Shown: positions 1 to 12,355, numbered from the stretch's first letter. The stretch is DNA of 64,000 nucleotides from Antennarius striatus (GCF_040054535.1 NC_090781.1:10667982-10731981), one strand, 5' to 3'. The notes: generated by a model not told the origin, from the letters alone. Made by a program: numbers and translations.

Positions 1-419
1 AAAATATATTTAAGAATGTGTTTTACTTCACTGGCAAATCTATAAATAAATCTGTTGAAGAATCTTACACAAAGTGATAAGTAACACATCTCCTGAAGCC
101 TGTCTGGCTCTGGTGAAATGTCAGTCAGAATTTTGATGCGTTTCATTGAATGTCAAGAACTCTGCCTGAATCAGATGAATATGTGATTTGACATTTGGTG
201 ATTAGTCTGACTTGAGACGTGATTAAGGAATAGAAAGGGATTTAAAAAGACAACAACAAAGATGTTAGTTTCAAACTTAAAATATTTGTTTCTAATCAAA
301 GTTTAATATTCTTTGCTCAATAACCGTAAAGACATTAGCGGATCAATAGCAATATGACCTTGTAGTTCTCTGCACCCTCAAAATGAGATCTTGAACAACT
401 TCCTGCTCTTGTACTGCAG

Positions 420-3400
420 GGAATCCGAATCCTCCCAAACTGGAAGGGGCATTTCATCCCAAAGGCAACTCCCTCAAAGTCAGCTGGATCAAGCAGGACG
501 ACGGCGGCTTACCCATCCTGCATTACCTCGTCCACTATAAACCTGTAAGTACGGCTCACACATCTGAAATGATTAGTGTCTGTCACCTGAAGATGTGATA
601 AATGATAGATCATTTAAGTGTTTTTTATGAACCATGCCAAGAATTTGCAGCTTCTTTTTTCCCACTAACGAATATTTCTTGATTTTTTTTTAATCTTTAT
701 GACAGTAAAGTGAATAGATATTTCTGTATTTCAGGGAAAATTGAGCTATTCTTCAAGTTTTCTCTGACATTTTATCTACCAAAGGATTAATTAATCAGTC
801 GATCAAGATCATAACTGGCAGATTAATCACCGATGAATATCATGAAAGTTGCAGACTTAATGACAATTCTAATGAAGCTCCATAATTCTGACTGGTCTTC
901 AGAATGACGGCTCAAGCTGCTCAAATGGGAGAATTTCCTGCTTTTTCCTGACTGTCAGAAAACCATTTTCTGACAGTATGAGAAACCTGAGAAGGACATT
1001 TGAAGATGGCATCTCGAGGAATAACCGTTTCATTTCCATCATTTTCCTATTTCCTATCAAACGTTCAAGCCGTTTACCGAGAAAGCAAACTGTATTTCAT
1101 CTGGTAATGAAAGTAATCAGCAGTAATAATGGTTACAGTGCATCTCTCCATGTGTCTGCAGTTAGGGGCATCAGATTGGAAACCAGAGATCCGGCTTCCC
1201 AGCGACAGCGACTACGCAGTCCTGAATGGGTTGGAGTGGGACACGGAGTACAAGGTCACCGTGGTGGCAGAGAATCAGAAGGGCAAGTCCCCACCAGCAA
1301 GCATGTCCTTCAGGACATCCGTCCGGCCGGATGCCATCCCAGGTACCCTTCCTCAGCAACGAAAAGAGTCAGAGCCAAACTCGATGCTCTATTTTTAACC
1401 CTAGTTCTGGAAGCTGAATGACAACTAAATAAATTGACACAAAAAAAGAAAGTTTCCTGGGTGGCGCCGAGACAGAAATGATTTTCCAGCTGAATTTTTT
1501 CCACTCTAATGCTGTGGCAGCCCTTGCTGAAAGAGATGAGTTTGTGCTCCAAGAACTGGGACAGGCTCTATTCACAGTGGATCAAAATAATTTCCTCTTA
1601 ATGTAGTTTTTCTATAGCTTTGTTAAAACAGAAGCTAGACTTGTTTGTCCCTGTATGGAAACAACCTTTAACTTGACCCCTAATAACCACTGATTGGCTC
1701 TTCAAAGCAGCTAGAGGCTTTTTTTTTTTTACCAGCTGTACCAAAACTAAACAGGTTTTCGGATTCCTGCGAACTAAACAGTGCTTCGCTGAATCATCTC
1801 AGCAAACCATCTTCATATCACTTCCTTTCTAATTCATTTGCCAATCTTAAGCATTTCCTCACCCACCGCTGCGCCGCCATCCAGCCACCTCGCTCTAGCT
1901 TTCTTCTTTGTGCTGTGCTTTTTGTTTTTTATGTGCTGGTGTATTTTTTTTCCTCTGTCAATACGAGAAAGTAGCATCATTTATTTATTCTGTTTTTTTT
2001 TCTTTTTTTTCCACTTTTTTGGTTTTCAAACCTGACACATTTTCACTTTCTCTTCCTCTGTTTTCCCACCCTTCTCTTTTTCCCTGTTGGTTACCCTTCA
2101 TTTCTCCCTTCATCTTTCTTTACCCTCTTCTTTTCTGTCTGTTTCCCTTCTCTCTGTTGTCCTGCTCTCATGCCTGGTCCTGGACATTGGTGCGGTGGAT
2201 CACATGAACATTTCCGTCCCGACCTGTGTGCATTTTGGTGTGTTCGGGGTTGTTCTGCCCCGTCCGTCAGCCACTCAGGGCTGTTCATCCGTCTCATGCA
2301 CTCTGGCATCAGTCATCTTGTCCCTCATCGTCGTGTTCCAGCTCTCATAGTTTCTGTGGTGAATTCACACCATAACTGTGGAGGAGAGCTTGCCTTTCTC
2401 TGGCCTGGCTGTCTCTCTAGACACTCGTAAAATAAAACAGACTTCCTCCGTGACAGACACATTTCCGTTACAAGTCAGACAATAACACCGTGTAGCTCCA
2501 GAACACGCCGGACAGACGTGTTGAACCAAAGGTGGTAGAAATCCTCCTGCTACTACAGACTCTGCTCAGCATTAGCACAGCTAGCCATTAGCACCAGCGA
2601 ACAGAAAGGAGTGGCAGGTCATAACGTAAGGTTAGAATTAAAAAATAGGGTTTGAAATAGAATGAAGGCTGTTTACACAAACAGTGTATTCTTTAATCAC
2701 TCACAAAATGATACGTATGTACTGTAAAGGTTTATAACATTCATGTTTACATTACTGAACAAAAACACAACTGGAAAATCTTTTGTAATGCTAATATTGA
2801 CAAGATGCGTAAAGAATTATAAGAAAATGGTTTTTTTTTTGTGTTGATTCCTAGGACAAGCCGTTCTTTGTATCAAATATTCCAACATATCTGTTTTTAT
2901 ACGCTCCTTTTAATCTGTGCTGAGTCAACCATGTATAATTCTCAAGCAGATCTCCATTACTTGCTAATTTTTGGTACCAAGAGCTAAATGAATGAAGAGA
3001 AAGGCTCTTTTCCCGCAACTATATTTGAAATGGACTTCACACAAACAGTGTAAAATATATCATCAGCCTTTTGTAAAAAGCCTCGATCACTTTACGTAAC
3101 TTGCAACGCAGTGTAAGCTTTGTTTTGCTATTCTTTCTAATACCAAATAAACAGATTGATAAATGCTTGCCTATAAATTCCTCAATATCCATGATATTTG
3201 GGTGTAAACAACTGAATGCAAGACTCTACATAATTGCATAACTTTGCAGCTAAATTCCTGCTGAGACAACTCGAATGTATTGCAGCTCGGAGCAGGTGAG
3301 TCGTTTTTTGTTTTGTGTGATTATTTGTGGTCACAGTAGAATAACCACATTTTATCTAGCTCTTAGCGACTGCTGCTATAAAACTGTCAGGCTGCAGCGG

Positions 3401-6400
3401 ATCACAAGTCTCCCTCTCCTGTGTGGCAGATCTGAGTGAAGAGGCAGCGCTCTCCATGGGCATCATGCTGTGGGCTGGGATCCTGGTGTTGGTGTTCATA
3501 CTCCTGCTGCTGGCCGTGGATGTCACCTGTTACTTTGTCAACAAATGTGGCCTCATCATGTGCCTCTGTGGTAAATCTGGCTCCGGGACTAAAGGACACA
3601 ACCTGGAGGAAGGAAAAGCAGCTTTCATGTGAGTGTCAGTGACGAATCTGACAGCTGTTCCACAGACTTTCATGCTGGGAAACTGAAATTCGAGCTTTAA
3701 GAATTACCTCTTCAAATGCTTGAATGTAAACTTTTACCCAAAGATAAACTGATCAGATATGACCTCAAACAAGAGGGGGATTTCATAAAGACTGGACACA
3801 AATGTATTCATGAAATCCAGGGCCTTACCTTACAAAACATCAATTTGGTCATAAAATTAGAATTTCTACACTAATTTTTTTTAAAAATTGCCAGATAAGA
3901 ACAAAAAAATAACATTATGAATCCCATCTGTACCGTTGCATCAAGATGTTTTTTAAAAAAATCATTATCTCACTGGCTGCAAATTACGTCTGTGGACGTC
4001 GATTACGCTTTTCAACAGGGAGGGCTGGGGGACAGTCTGGCAGAGCTTGTCAGTGAAAATCAGGCTTCTGATCATGGAATTTAATGTAATGACAACTGAT
4101 CAAGTGACAGAATAGAGGGTGGTTAATCAGAGGAAGTCAGAGAAGTTAGGACAGCTTACGATGCAACAAAGTTTGTGTAACGGAGAACTTACCTGCAAGC
4201 AAACACGATGTCGCTCTGAGTGAAGCATTGGTCAAGAACAGAAGGAAAATACCAATAAATGTCCAGCGTGTCGGAGAAAGTCCACCGAAGGAGATAAATT
4301 CCTACAAAACACTGGGAGCCAGTGAGTTAACAGAAGAGATTTTAACCTAGGGTGACCTGCGTTCAGATACCAGAAAGGTAAATCAGAATCAGCTTAAATG
4401 GTTATATGTAAAGACACGACAGGAAGTGACAACACAGGCTCATTTGCTTGATGATGCTGATCTTGAGGTGATTTTTGTTGCCGTATGATGAAGATGTGAA
4501 TGAGGTTGTACTCAGTTCATTTTCATCTGTGAGCTTTTATGTCCGTTTTTGCAAGTTAAATATTTGCAGCTCTAAAGGTGAATGACTAAAACTAGATTCA
4601 TTTTGTAAGAACATAATTTAAAGTTAAAAGAAAACAGTAATCCTGTTATGGGAAAACAATTTTTGATTTCTCGTTCTTCCTTTTTTTTTTAATCCTGGTT
4701 GCAGATGATCCAATTTATATTTGTGTTGTTTACATTTTGCCTCCATTTACCCTGCTTGTGCTTAAATGAACGCCTTACTACATCCCCCATAAGGCTCTCA
4801 AGGATTGACACAAAGGACAATCAACAATTTTATCTTCCAGTTTTAAGTTTAAGCGAACGAAGGAAGAGACAACAGGGGACAACTTTTCCATTAAGAGAAG
4901 CACAGTACTGCCTCTTGAGAAAATCAACATATCTGGTGACAACAGCGCATTATGGTCCGTTCAGCCACTATCTGCAGGAAGAGGAAAAACACACAAATCA
5001 ATAAAGCAGGTCCATAAATGAGATGACGTTTTTAGAGCGGCTTTATCCTTCAGAGAAAATATGAAGGATGCTGGAGTTAAGTGGAACATTGTACAACAAA
5101 CACTCTAATGTGTACAGTCAGGCAGTTTTAAATCAATTTGAGTGGGAGGTTGCATCACACATTGATTCGTGCCACTTTTCATTCTTCTGTTTTCGCTAAA
5201 AGACAGCCGCGCACACGTCTTCACGTTGGTTTGCCAACTCCAATATTGAGGCTATGATTGAGTTAAGAAGCAAATTCATTCTCATCTGTGTTTTCTCTTT
5301 ACGTGTCGCCTTGTGCTGCTGTTTTGGCAAAACATTTGTGACTCCATGTCTCCAGGAAGGACGAGTCGAAAGAGCCCATAGTTGAGGTCAGAACCGAGGA
5401 CGAGTGCACAGCCAATCATAACGCAGCAGGCCCGACGGAACCCAACGAAACCACGCCCCTCACGGAGCCAGAGTGAGTAGAAAACGACTTTCTAACCGAT
5501 GTACACTGCACTCCACTACAAAGAATATGTCTCCTTCAACGGGACAAAATTTGACACTTGAAATTATGCAGACGTCTGGGTCATTCTTGAGTGGAGTCCA
5601 CTGAACTTCGTTGCTTTTCTGTTTTTTTACTCTATTTGAGAGGCAGCACTGCACTTTGTCTCTCCTCTCCAGCCTTTTGGAGATTTTTTTCTGTGTCGTT
5701 GTGTCAAGGCTGAAGCAATACCAGTTTAAGACACAGACGTGTGGTCAACTCGTATGACGCCATTGGACAACCTCAAGCGAGCCCATCTCATAACAGAAGA
5801 CTGGAAAAATTAGATTACACAGTTTGAGATTGTCACTGGTACTGTTTAACCCTTCTAGGTGGTTTCTTTGTGGTGCTGTAGTTTCCTGCAGGAAGACCGG
5901 TGCTTGTTTAAATGAGTGCATTAGATCTGCTAGTCAGTGTACTCCATGTTGGTGTTTGCATTGGACAGTCCTTTAATGTCCACTCACAGCATGACGCCCT
6001 CTTTTTCTTTTCCTCACTAGGCTTACTAGCTGTTTTTTTTTTTATTATTTCAGTTGCTTTGTCTATGTTTGTGTCGGTTTTCTGAAGCCAACTAACCCCT
6101 GCATGCCTTCGTCCGGACCACCCTCCCTCTGTCACAGTCACCCTGGTGTCTAGTCTGTGTGTCTCTGTTCTCTCCCTGCTCTCAGGCTGGCGGCTTACAC
6201 TGCTGCTCTGGCACTGGACACCCTCTCCTCCGTAGCCACCAACTCTGACACAGCCACTGCAACTATTGACCCCGCTCAGGACAGCCCCTCTAGCGAGACC
6301 ACCACCCTCACTTGTAGCCTGTCCACCCCTGCCAACGACCCCTCAGACCCCTCACCCACCCCAGTCCCGGCCCCTGCCCCGACTCCGGAGTCGAACACCG

Positions 6401-7842
6401 CCCCGCCGACTCCCACAATCTCCACGTCTGCTGTCGAAGCTAAAATGGCCCCGTTAGTAGAACAAAGAGCAGGTAACGCCCCGGAGAAGAAGGAGAAAAT
6501 GCCCGCTCCTTCTCTTCCTGACCCTGAACAGACTAAATCTCAGAAATCGGGGGTGCCAATCCCTCCAAAGCGTAGACACTCTCCTAAGCTGGCCGCTTTG
6601 AATGCTAAGCGTAGCCCTCCTGTTTCTCCCCTGGCGACATCTTCCTCACCATCCTCTCCCTCCGTCGACACCAAGAAACCTGCTCCAAGCCCGCCAGTCG
6701 CCAAGTTTTCCACCCAGCCACACGCTGAGATGCCAGCACAAACTGCCTCCGCTCTCGCCACCCCTGCCTCTTCAAAAGCAGACCCCGACCCGAACCCAGC
6801 CGACGACCAATCGCTTGATAACAAAGGTGCTGCAGCTAACGCTCCCTCCGTGATCCATAGCGCTCCTAAAGTCCTGGATGCTGAAGAACCCGCTCCTCTA
6901 GTCACAGACGTCCCCTCTCCTTTACCCATCACTGCTCTTACTTCTGCTCCGGCCCCCGCCGGTCAGGAGGCACCCACCTCAAACGACCTCCTCTCTTCGC
7001 TGTCAGACACCTATGACTTACTAACACCTGACGCGGGACCCGAGGGTGCGGATTTAGATTTGGAGCTGACAAATGGGACAGAAAGACCCTCCGTGGCCCC
7101 TTCAGACCTCATTAGCTTAGACAGCCCGCCTTCCGCCCCCTCTCTGCCCAATGGAGACGGAGCAGACCGCCCCCCCTCAGGCCCAGTCCTGGAGGCATCA
7201 GAGACTCTGGCCAAGACGGCTCCTCCTGTCAACGATGAGTACGGCTCCCTCTAGAGGTTTATCTGTGTGTTAGTGTGTGTGTGTGAGTGTGTAACTTGTA
7301 TGCCCATTCATTCACCACCACATCTTACCATTGACCACACAATATGAAATATTGTAATGGTAAATTGGTAATGGCTCTGAGTAATTAGTAGTGAGATGTT
7401 CGTGACAGTGGAGTATGATGGTTCTGTTTTTTGAAGCTTGTGTGTAACCATTGTGGGGTTTTGCAGTGTTGACCATGAGAGTAGCTGAGCCCCTTTCAGA
7501 CACACACCCCGTGAGGGTATTTCAACATGGCAGCCATGTGTATAAATTAAAATAGAAGTCATAATGATAATATTATTCCAGCAGACCCAGAAATATTTCT
7601 GTGAGAAGTGAGACGACACGGGACCTATGAGAAATCATTTCATTATATTCATTATTAATCATTGTTTCAATATTATTATTTATCATTTCCTGAGAAGAGT
7701 TTATTGATGTTTAGGTAACACCCCACACACATGCACTGGGCTCTGATTGGTGCAGAGGTGAGATCCTCAAGCTTCATTCAAAACTTTTTGTGTTTACAAA
7801 TCTTCACATTAATATAAACACCTTCCAGAGGAAGCCGCCACC

Positions 7843-7873
<31 letters not shown>

Positions 7874-9521
7874 ACACACACTTGCACACACACCCCACCC
7901 ATCTATAATCAGCACTCCATCCCACTTTTGGGTCTTGTGTTTCACATCAGCAATTAACTAATGAATTAACCAATGTTGCCAGGCAACAGCTCATGATGGA
8001 AGTATTGTTTTGTGAGCTGTTCCCCAGAGAACAAACCTGTTCTGAGTTGTTGAAACTTGTTTTTCCCCATTAAGACCTTGCATCTAAAAGCATCAGTCCC
8101 AGGATAGTCTGATAATCCTCATAACACAACTCTTAACCTCTAAAAACTGCCATTAGAATCTGGAATCCATTGTTTTCAATATTAGTTGTTTGGTTATTCA
8201 GGATAAATGACATTTTGCTTTGAATAAATCAGCACAGTTTCAGCTGCAACATAAATCTGCAGCATTGTTATTATTTACATCTCAATCATGAATTTTCCAT
8301 TAAAATAAAAGCCAAACATTCTGGGTCTAGAAAATAACTCGTATCCAGATCACACACTGATGTGTGTGATGACAATTCTGGGTTCAGATAAAGATCCGCC
8401 AGCATCAGATGGATCGCTCCTCAGGTCAGAACCTACCTCTCCAAAAAAACGTCATCAAAATCCGTTGATAAGTTTTTTATCCGTTGTAATCCTGCCAACA
8501 GACAAATGCCGGTAAAAGCATCACTGGCTCAGTGGAGGTGGAAACCCTCCTGCCACAGTAAAAAGCAGACCTGTAGTCACTTTGATTTTCATTCACACCA
8601 CAGAAAACACTAAACCCCAACAAATAACCCTTTAACAAGAGCCCCACATTTATATATTGACTATAATTCTGTAATAAATGGTGACACGAAGAGCATTTAT
8701 TGACTAACTCCGTTGCTCACAATGGCAGCACTGTCTCTCCTTTCTCTGCATGATCCATGTCTCACGAGAAGGAGGTCTTGTCCTCAACAAGCCTGTCGTG
8801 TCTGAATAAAGCCACAAGGAACACCTGACAAACCGCTATCATCCTAGCAGATAGCGCAGCGATGCTACGTGTTTGTCTGAAAGGGGCTGTATGTGAATCA
8901 CGTAACGTGTCGTCTCAGGCATTAAATGTGTGCATCTGAATGTTGCCTGAATCCTCACCGACTCTGCAGCTCTGCTAAGGAGAACTGAGGCCAGGCAGCG
9001 GCGTGAGGAGCAGCGGGAAAGGAGCTGTAGGCAGGATGTAGATACCGGGATTCGTTCCTTTAGGATGAACATGGGTGTCATAGTCCCAGGGATGATTTAC
9101 TGTGCATTCATATTCTCTCTGAAGAAGAGCTAATTCTCCTGAAACAGTTTGCAGGATGGATTATATGACTATCATTATACGTTTGTTTTATTAAGTGTTG
9201 TTAAGGTGGTGAAGAATTATGTAAAAAGACCAAATAGAACGTCTTCTTACATATGGGGTGAAGGTGTCTTTGAGAATAAATGGTTAAATTTCTGTTCGAC
9301 TTGGGTGTTTGTTTGCTAAGAAATGTTCCTTTGTCTCGTCGGGAGATCTCCAGATTTCTAATTTTGGGCTTTATTCTTTTTTTTTTTTTTCCCATTGCAG
9401 GAAGATTTTTTCTGAGGACAAAGGCAAACCGGAGGAGGAAGACGTATCAAACGCCCTGACAGAGATCGCTGCAGAACACAACAGAATCATACAGACAAAT
9501 ACCACTGAGAGCAAAGCATGA
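420..9521 (+). CDS. ncam1: Neural cell adhesion molecule 1, 3' coding exons (partial gene)
   Basis: NCAM1 is an immunoglobulin-superfamily receptor for homophilic adhesion on neurons. Only the membrane-proximal part is here; the Ig domains lie upstream of the window. Exons: 420-544 and 1162-1342 encode the second fibronectin III domain (KLEG, IKQDDGG, then [10 protein letters not shown] and [10 protein letters not shown], all close to mammalian NCAM1). Exon 3430-3628 holds the transmembrane helix ([20 protein letters not shown]) followed by four cysteines ([14 protein letters not shown]) where mammalian NCAM is palmitoylated. Exon 5356-5472 encodes the proximal tail ([15 protein letters not shown]...TTPLTEPE). 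Optional exon 6186-7238 is described separately. The last exon, 9401-9521, ends in TESKA and a stop, like mammalian ESKA. All junctions are GT-AG and phases agree: skipping 6186-7238 gives the NCAM-140 form. Family assignment is firm; whether this is ncam1a or ncam1b is not known. Confidence 0.96.
2271..2350 (+). CDS. ncam1: Alternative terminal exon for the GPI-anchored NCAM-120 form
   Basis: This short open frame lies in the intron between the last fibronectin exon (ends 1342, phase 1) and the transmembrane exon (3430). An acceptor (pyrimidine tract then CAG at 2268-2270) restores the phase: the trailing G plus CC gives Ala. The spliced reading is [20 protein letters not shown], continuing through a hydrophobic stretch (SLIVVFQLS) to TAG at 2348-2350. 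A small-residue segment followed by a hydrophobic C-terminal tail is the signature of a GPI-attachment signal, and mammalian NCAM-120 also begins this exon with AT-x-G after AIP and sits at the same intron position. A poly(A) signal follows at 2431. That this is the GPI exon is an inference from position, phase and composition; the exact attachment residue is not determined. Confidence 0.8.
2431..2436 (+). terminator. Poly(A) signal AATAAA for the short ncam1 transcript
   Basis: A canonical AATAAA lies 81 bases after the stop of the GPI-type exon and well before the transmembrane exon. It would end the NCAM-120 mRNA, so use of this exon would be coupled to early polyadenylation. Confidence 0.6.
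2437..3429 (+). other. ncam1 intron between the GPI exon and the transmembrane exon
   Basis: AT-rich intronic DNA. I see no further coding exon, repeat family or RNA gene in it. The acceptor of the transmembrane exon (TGTGTGGCAG) closes it at 3429. Confidence 0.7.
3629..5355 (+). other. ncam1 intron after the transmembrane exon
   Basis: The intron begins with donor GTGAGT at 3629 and ends with TCTCCAG. A 100-codon open frame at 4699-5004 starts in the polypyrimidine-rich middle, has no domain I recognise and no splice context, so I treat it as chance. Nothing else is supported. Confidence 0.6.
6186..7238 (+). CDS. ncam1: Large optional cytoplasmic exon of the NCAM-180 form
   Basis: A single 1053-base exon adding 351 residues to the cytoplasmic tail. 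It begins after CTCTCAG with [20 protein letters not shown] and continues [11 protein letters not shown], which matches the start of the mammalian NCAM-180 exon. The rest is rich in Pro, Ser, Ala and Thr and looks disordered. The end is the donor GA|GTACGG at 7239: the exon length is a multiple of three and it leaves GA, exactly as the preceding exon does, so inclusion or skipping both join in frame to G-AAG at 9401. The open frame runs on to a TAG at 7252-7254, but that is intron read-through. In mammals this exon is about 800 nt; the fish version is longer. The NCAM-180 tail links NCAM to the spectrin cytoskeleton in mature neurons (family knowledge). Confidence 0.9.
7840..7882. repeat. C homopolymer adjoining a CA microsatellite
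   Basis: About 19 consecutive C followed by CA dinucleotides. The C-run is likely to be length-variable or misassembled. Confidence 0.9.
7975..7987. promoter_or_regulatory. RFX X-box consensus palindrome GTTGCCAGGCAAC
   Basis: A perfect inverted repeat that fits the RFX-family consensus GTNRCC-N(0-3)-RGYAAC with a one-base spacer. It lies in the last ncam1 intron, away from any promoter I can see, so its role is unknown. Confidence 0.4.
8340..8560. repeat. Degenerate copy of a dispersed teleost repeat
   Basis: The stretch with ATCAAAATCCGTTGATAAG, a run about 'CTGCCAACAGACAAA' and a closing GTGGAGGTGG resembles, from memory, a repeat that recurs in many fish genomes (typically ending ...CCTTGGCGGAGGT). 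No ends or duplications can be defined here, and the family is not named. Confidence 0.35.
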
Positions 9522-11395
9522 TGGGAAATGGGAAACTCCCCCAGCCCAGCCCGAAACATTTCTTGCAGCATCAAATGAGAAATACCACAGAGGTTTTTTT
9601 TATTTCCAGTGCCCTTAAGTCCTACACGCATGTGTCGATCAGTTAGAGCGCACTTTGTGCTTCATTCATCAAACGTCTACCGCCTCACCCAGGAGATTAT
9701 CTATAGGTCCAGAGATTTATTTTATTTTTTTATTGTTACTTTATTGAACCAGTCAGGAATGATTCAGAGGAATATCTTCTCATCATGATGTCTGGATAAC
9801 TTTTATGAAATCAGACTCGACTTTCTTTTGTGCGTCTAGTTCTAGTTAGAATCACACACAAGTACATAATCAACTGAACTGTAAAAAAAACCCAAAAAAA
9901 CACACACACACACAAAAGAAACCGGACTATATATAGAAATTATTTTTTTTATTTTCATGTTCAACGGTTCAAATGTGAAATTGCTTGCATTTGTTTTTAT
10001 TTATGGGCTACTCATTAAATAGCTTGTTCTGCATGTCTGACCAGAAAGTGGTTGTGAAGTTTTGTTTCCGAGGTTTATGATTTCACTCTGTCCGTTACAG
10101 GCATGATTCATCTCTCACAGAAACGCTCGCATTGATTAAACATAGACCTGAGTTCAATCCTTCGAATAAGAACCGTACTTTTTGCTATGGTGATAAAAGT
10201 AGAGGATTAACCCACAGCCAGTTGCAGGACAAAAGATACTGAATCAAACCACAGATCATATCTGACCTGTTTTCAGATCAGATGTATGCAGTGTGTGACC
10301 ACAGCCATCGATAGAAGTACTCATTAATAAAACGTGTCTGATTAGGAAAAAGAACACAAAAGCAGAAAAAAATGCAACCGATCTCATTTCCAGCCAAGGA
10401 TTGAACTTCAAATCAAACGAATATAATTCTTCTCTAAATATGCACAACATATTTGTTTTTGAGGAACAGCTACAATAGCTGTCGTTTCTTCCTCACATTA
10501 AAGCGGGTCTGTCTTCACAATGATTTTGAAGTCAGCAAGAAAAAAAAAAGAAGTTTTTGTGCTATTTCAAAACTAAAAAAAAAAATTGTTTCTTCCATTT
10601 CCTGCCTGCAAGCTTGTGCACTGTGCCTACGTGTCAGTAGATTGTCTCGTCATCAGTTTCTATGATAATCTGCATAGCTTTGTCGTGAGAGATTTAGCCT
10701 CTTCTTTTTCTTTAATATATTGTATTATTAGAAGAAAAGTGTGATAAATGGACTAATGTGGTCATTATAACACGTGTAGTGTATGAAACTGTCCGTCTGG
10801 TCACAGCACCATATATTGCGAGCTATAGTGAAGGGAGGTGTTTTGAACCTTGGCATGAATTCAGTCTGTAATTTATAACGTATAACTAAAAGGCAGATAG
10901 ATGTGCCCATATATGTTTGGGGGGAAATACCATACTGTTGATTTAATGAGTGTTACCTTTGGAGCTTGTTCTGGTATTACTACACATTGTTTTTATTTCC
11001 CTTCCCTGCTTGTTTTTAAAAGTGTTCTGTAATGTGGTCTTTGAATTTATTTTTCAGTTTTTGTCTTTTTGTACAAAAATCACCAAGAGCGACTGTTTAG
11101 GAAGCCGCTGGCAGGAAGCAGGGTGGTCCGACTGAAACAGGAAATCATGTTTTTTTTTTAAGGTTTTAGATAATAGATCTAATGTTAAATGAACTGAATG
11201 CTGATTTAATTATATATGGAAATCAAGATGAGCTTTACTGACCTTGCACTTCACTGCTGTTACCAGACCACCTTGCTCCCTCATCTGTGGGTGCTCCTTC
11301 TTTGGTTTTAATTGGGTACAGCTCAGAAAATATCTGTTGTGTACAGTCTGGGTGCTAACCCATTTACATAATAAAAATGGTTTCCAAATCTAATT
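9522..11395 (+). other. 3' untranslated region of ncam1 (inferred)
   Basis: Non-coding, AT-rich sequence following the stop at 9519-9521. The first well-placed AATAAA on this strand near its far end is 11370-11375 (in CATAATAAAAATGG), giving a 3'UTR of about 1.85 kb, followed by a T-rich/GT-rich stretch. The exact cleavage site is not visible. Confidence 0.6.
11370..11375 (+). terminator. Poly(A) signal at the end of ncam1
   Basis: AATAAA about 1.85 kb after the ncam1 stop, followed within 35 bases by TTTTGTCTTGG, a plausible downstream U/GU element. Confidence 0.55.
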
Positions 11396-11737
11396 TTGTC
11401 TTGGCCCATTTTGTCATTCGTTTTCCTTTTTTTTGAAGAGACTGTCCTGTATTAAAATTTACCGCCTGCAGTGACGCGATCTGGACGCTAGGTGTCAGTA
11501 AACGCACGTCAGACTTCCTTTCGCCGTGTCACGGACGCGGCTTACAGAAAGGTTACAGTGCAACCAGGTCATGTTGGGGCTGGAAATAAATCGCGCTGCT
11601 TGTCCAGAAACACGAGGGAGCAAATAAACATCAATTACATAATGCATGTTTGTGCAGGAGTGCCGCGGATTCCCCGAGGCTATAGGATGTCAAAATACAG
11701 AGTATCGGTGAGGGTCTGATATTTTCAGCTGTGGTTC

Positions 11738-12355
11738 CTCTAATGCAGTGCTTCTCAGTTACGTTCTGTTACGCACCACCCCTAAGCAAGAAGAAAACAA
11801 TTTGTGACCCCCCACACTCTGCCGCGAGTATAACTAATATCAATTGTCTATAAAATTGTTATAAGTACACCTCTGCATAACATTGTAACCTTACTTAAAG
11901 AAAACCAAAAAGAAATATTGTTCAGTTTCTAACAAAATAATTTATTGACATTATTTAGTCTATAACACAAACGTTTTCAGTGCATCAATTTGCCTGAAAT
12001 TAAAAAAAAGACCTTGTTTCAAATGTAAAAATTTTGACCAACATATTGCATCATTTGATACTAAAAAATAAAATTAAATAGAATAAATAATAAAAATTAA
12101 AATTCAGTTCAGCAACATTAAATGAGGAGCGCAATACATAAAACAGTTTAACCTAAAAAAAAAAAAAATGAGTAAAACAATTTCTGTTCATTTTTTTATT
12201 TTATTTTTTTTTAACCAAAACGAAGTCAGGATTAATGTTTACAATGAGCTCGTTTAGGCTGTCACAGCTTTACTACGTTGAAGTTTCAGCTCCTCTGCTT
12301 TGTTGATGCCCCTGGGGGGGGGGGGGGGCACTATCTGAGAAGCGCTGCTCTAATG
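11738..12355. mobile_element. Non-autonomous hAT-type DNA transposon with target-site duplication
   Basis: The element spans 11746-12347 (602 bp). It starts CAGTGCTTCTCAG and ends with the inverse, CTGAGAAGCGCTG, a 13-base terminal inverted repeat with one mismatch. It is flanked by an exact 8-base direct repeat, CTCTAATG (11738-11745 and 12348-12355). An 8-bp duplication plus CAGNG termini is the hallmark of hAT elements. There is no transposase frame; the interior is AT-rich with a G-run near the right end. A relative lies in the opposite orientation near 35.4 kb. Confidence 0.9.

Larger units (their letters stand above)
7239..9400 (+). other. Last ncam1 intron, with repeats and an X-box-like palindrome
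   Basis: Non-coding. It contains a C-run plus CA array (7840-7882), a perfect GTTGCC-A-GGCAAC palindrome (7975-7987), and a degenerate dispersed repeat (about 8340-8560). Antisense open frames at 7308-7619 and 8839-9081 have no recognisable domain. The polypyrimidine tract ends CCCATTGCAG just before the last exon. Confidence 0.7.

Noticed and set aside
4699..5004. 101-codon open frame in an ncam1 intron with a hydrophobic start
   Set aside because: It has no homology I recognise and no splice or promoter context; a signal-peptide-like start arises from a T-rich intron.
6540..6932. Antisense 130-codon open frame within the NCAM-180 exon
   Set aside because: It is an Ala/Gly/Glu-rich mirror of the Pro/Ser/Ala-rich sense frame, without splice or start context.
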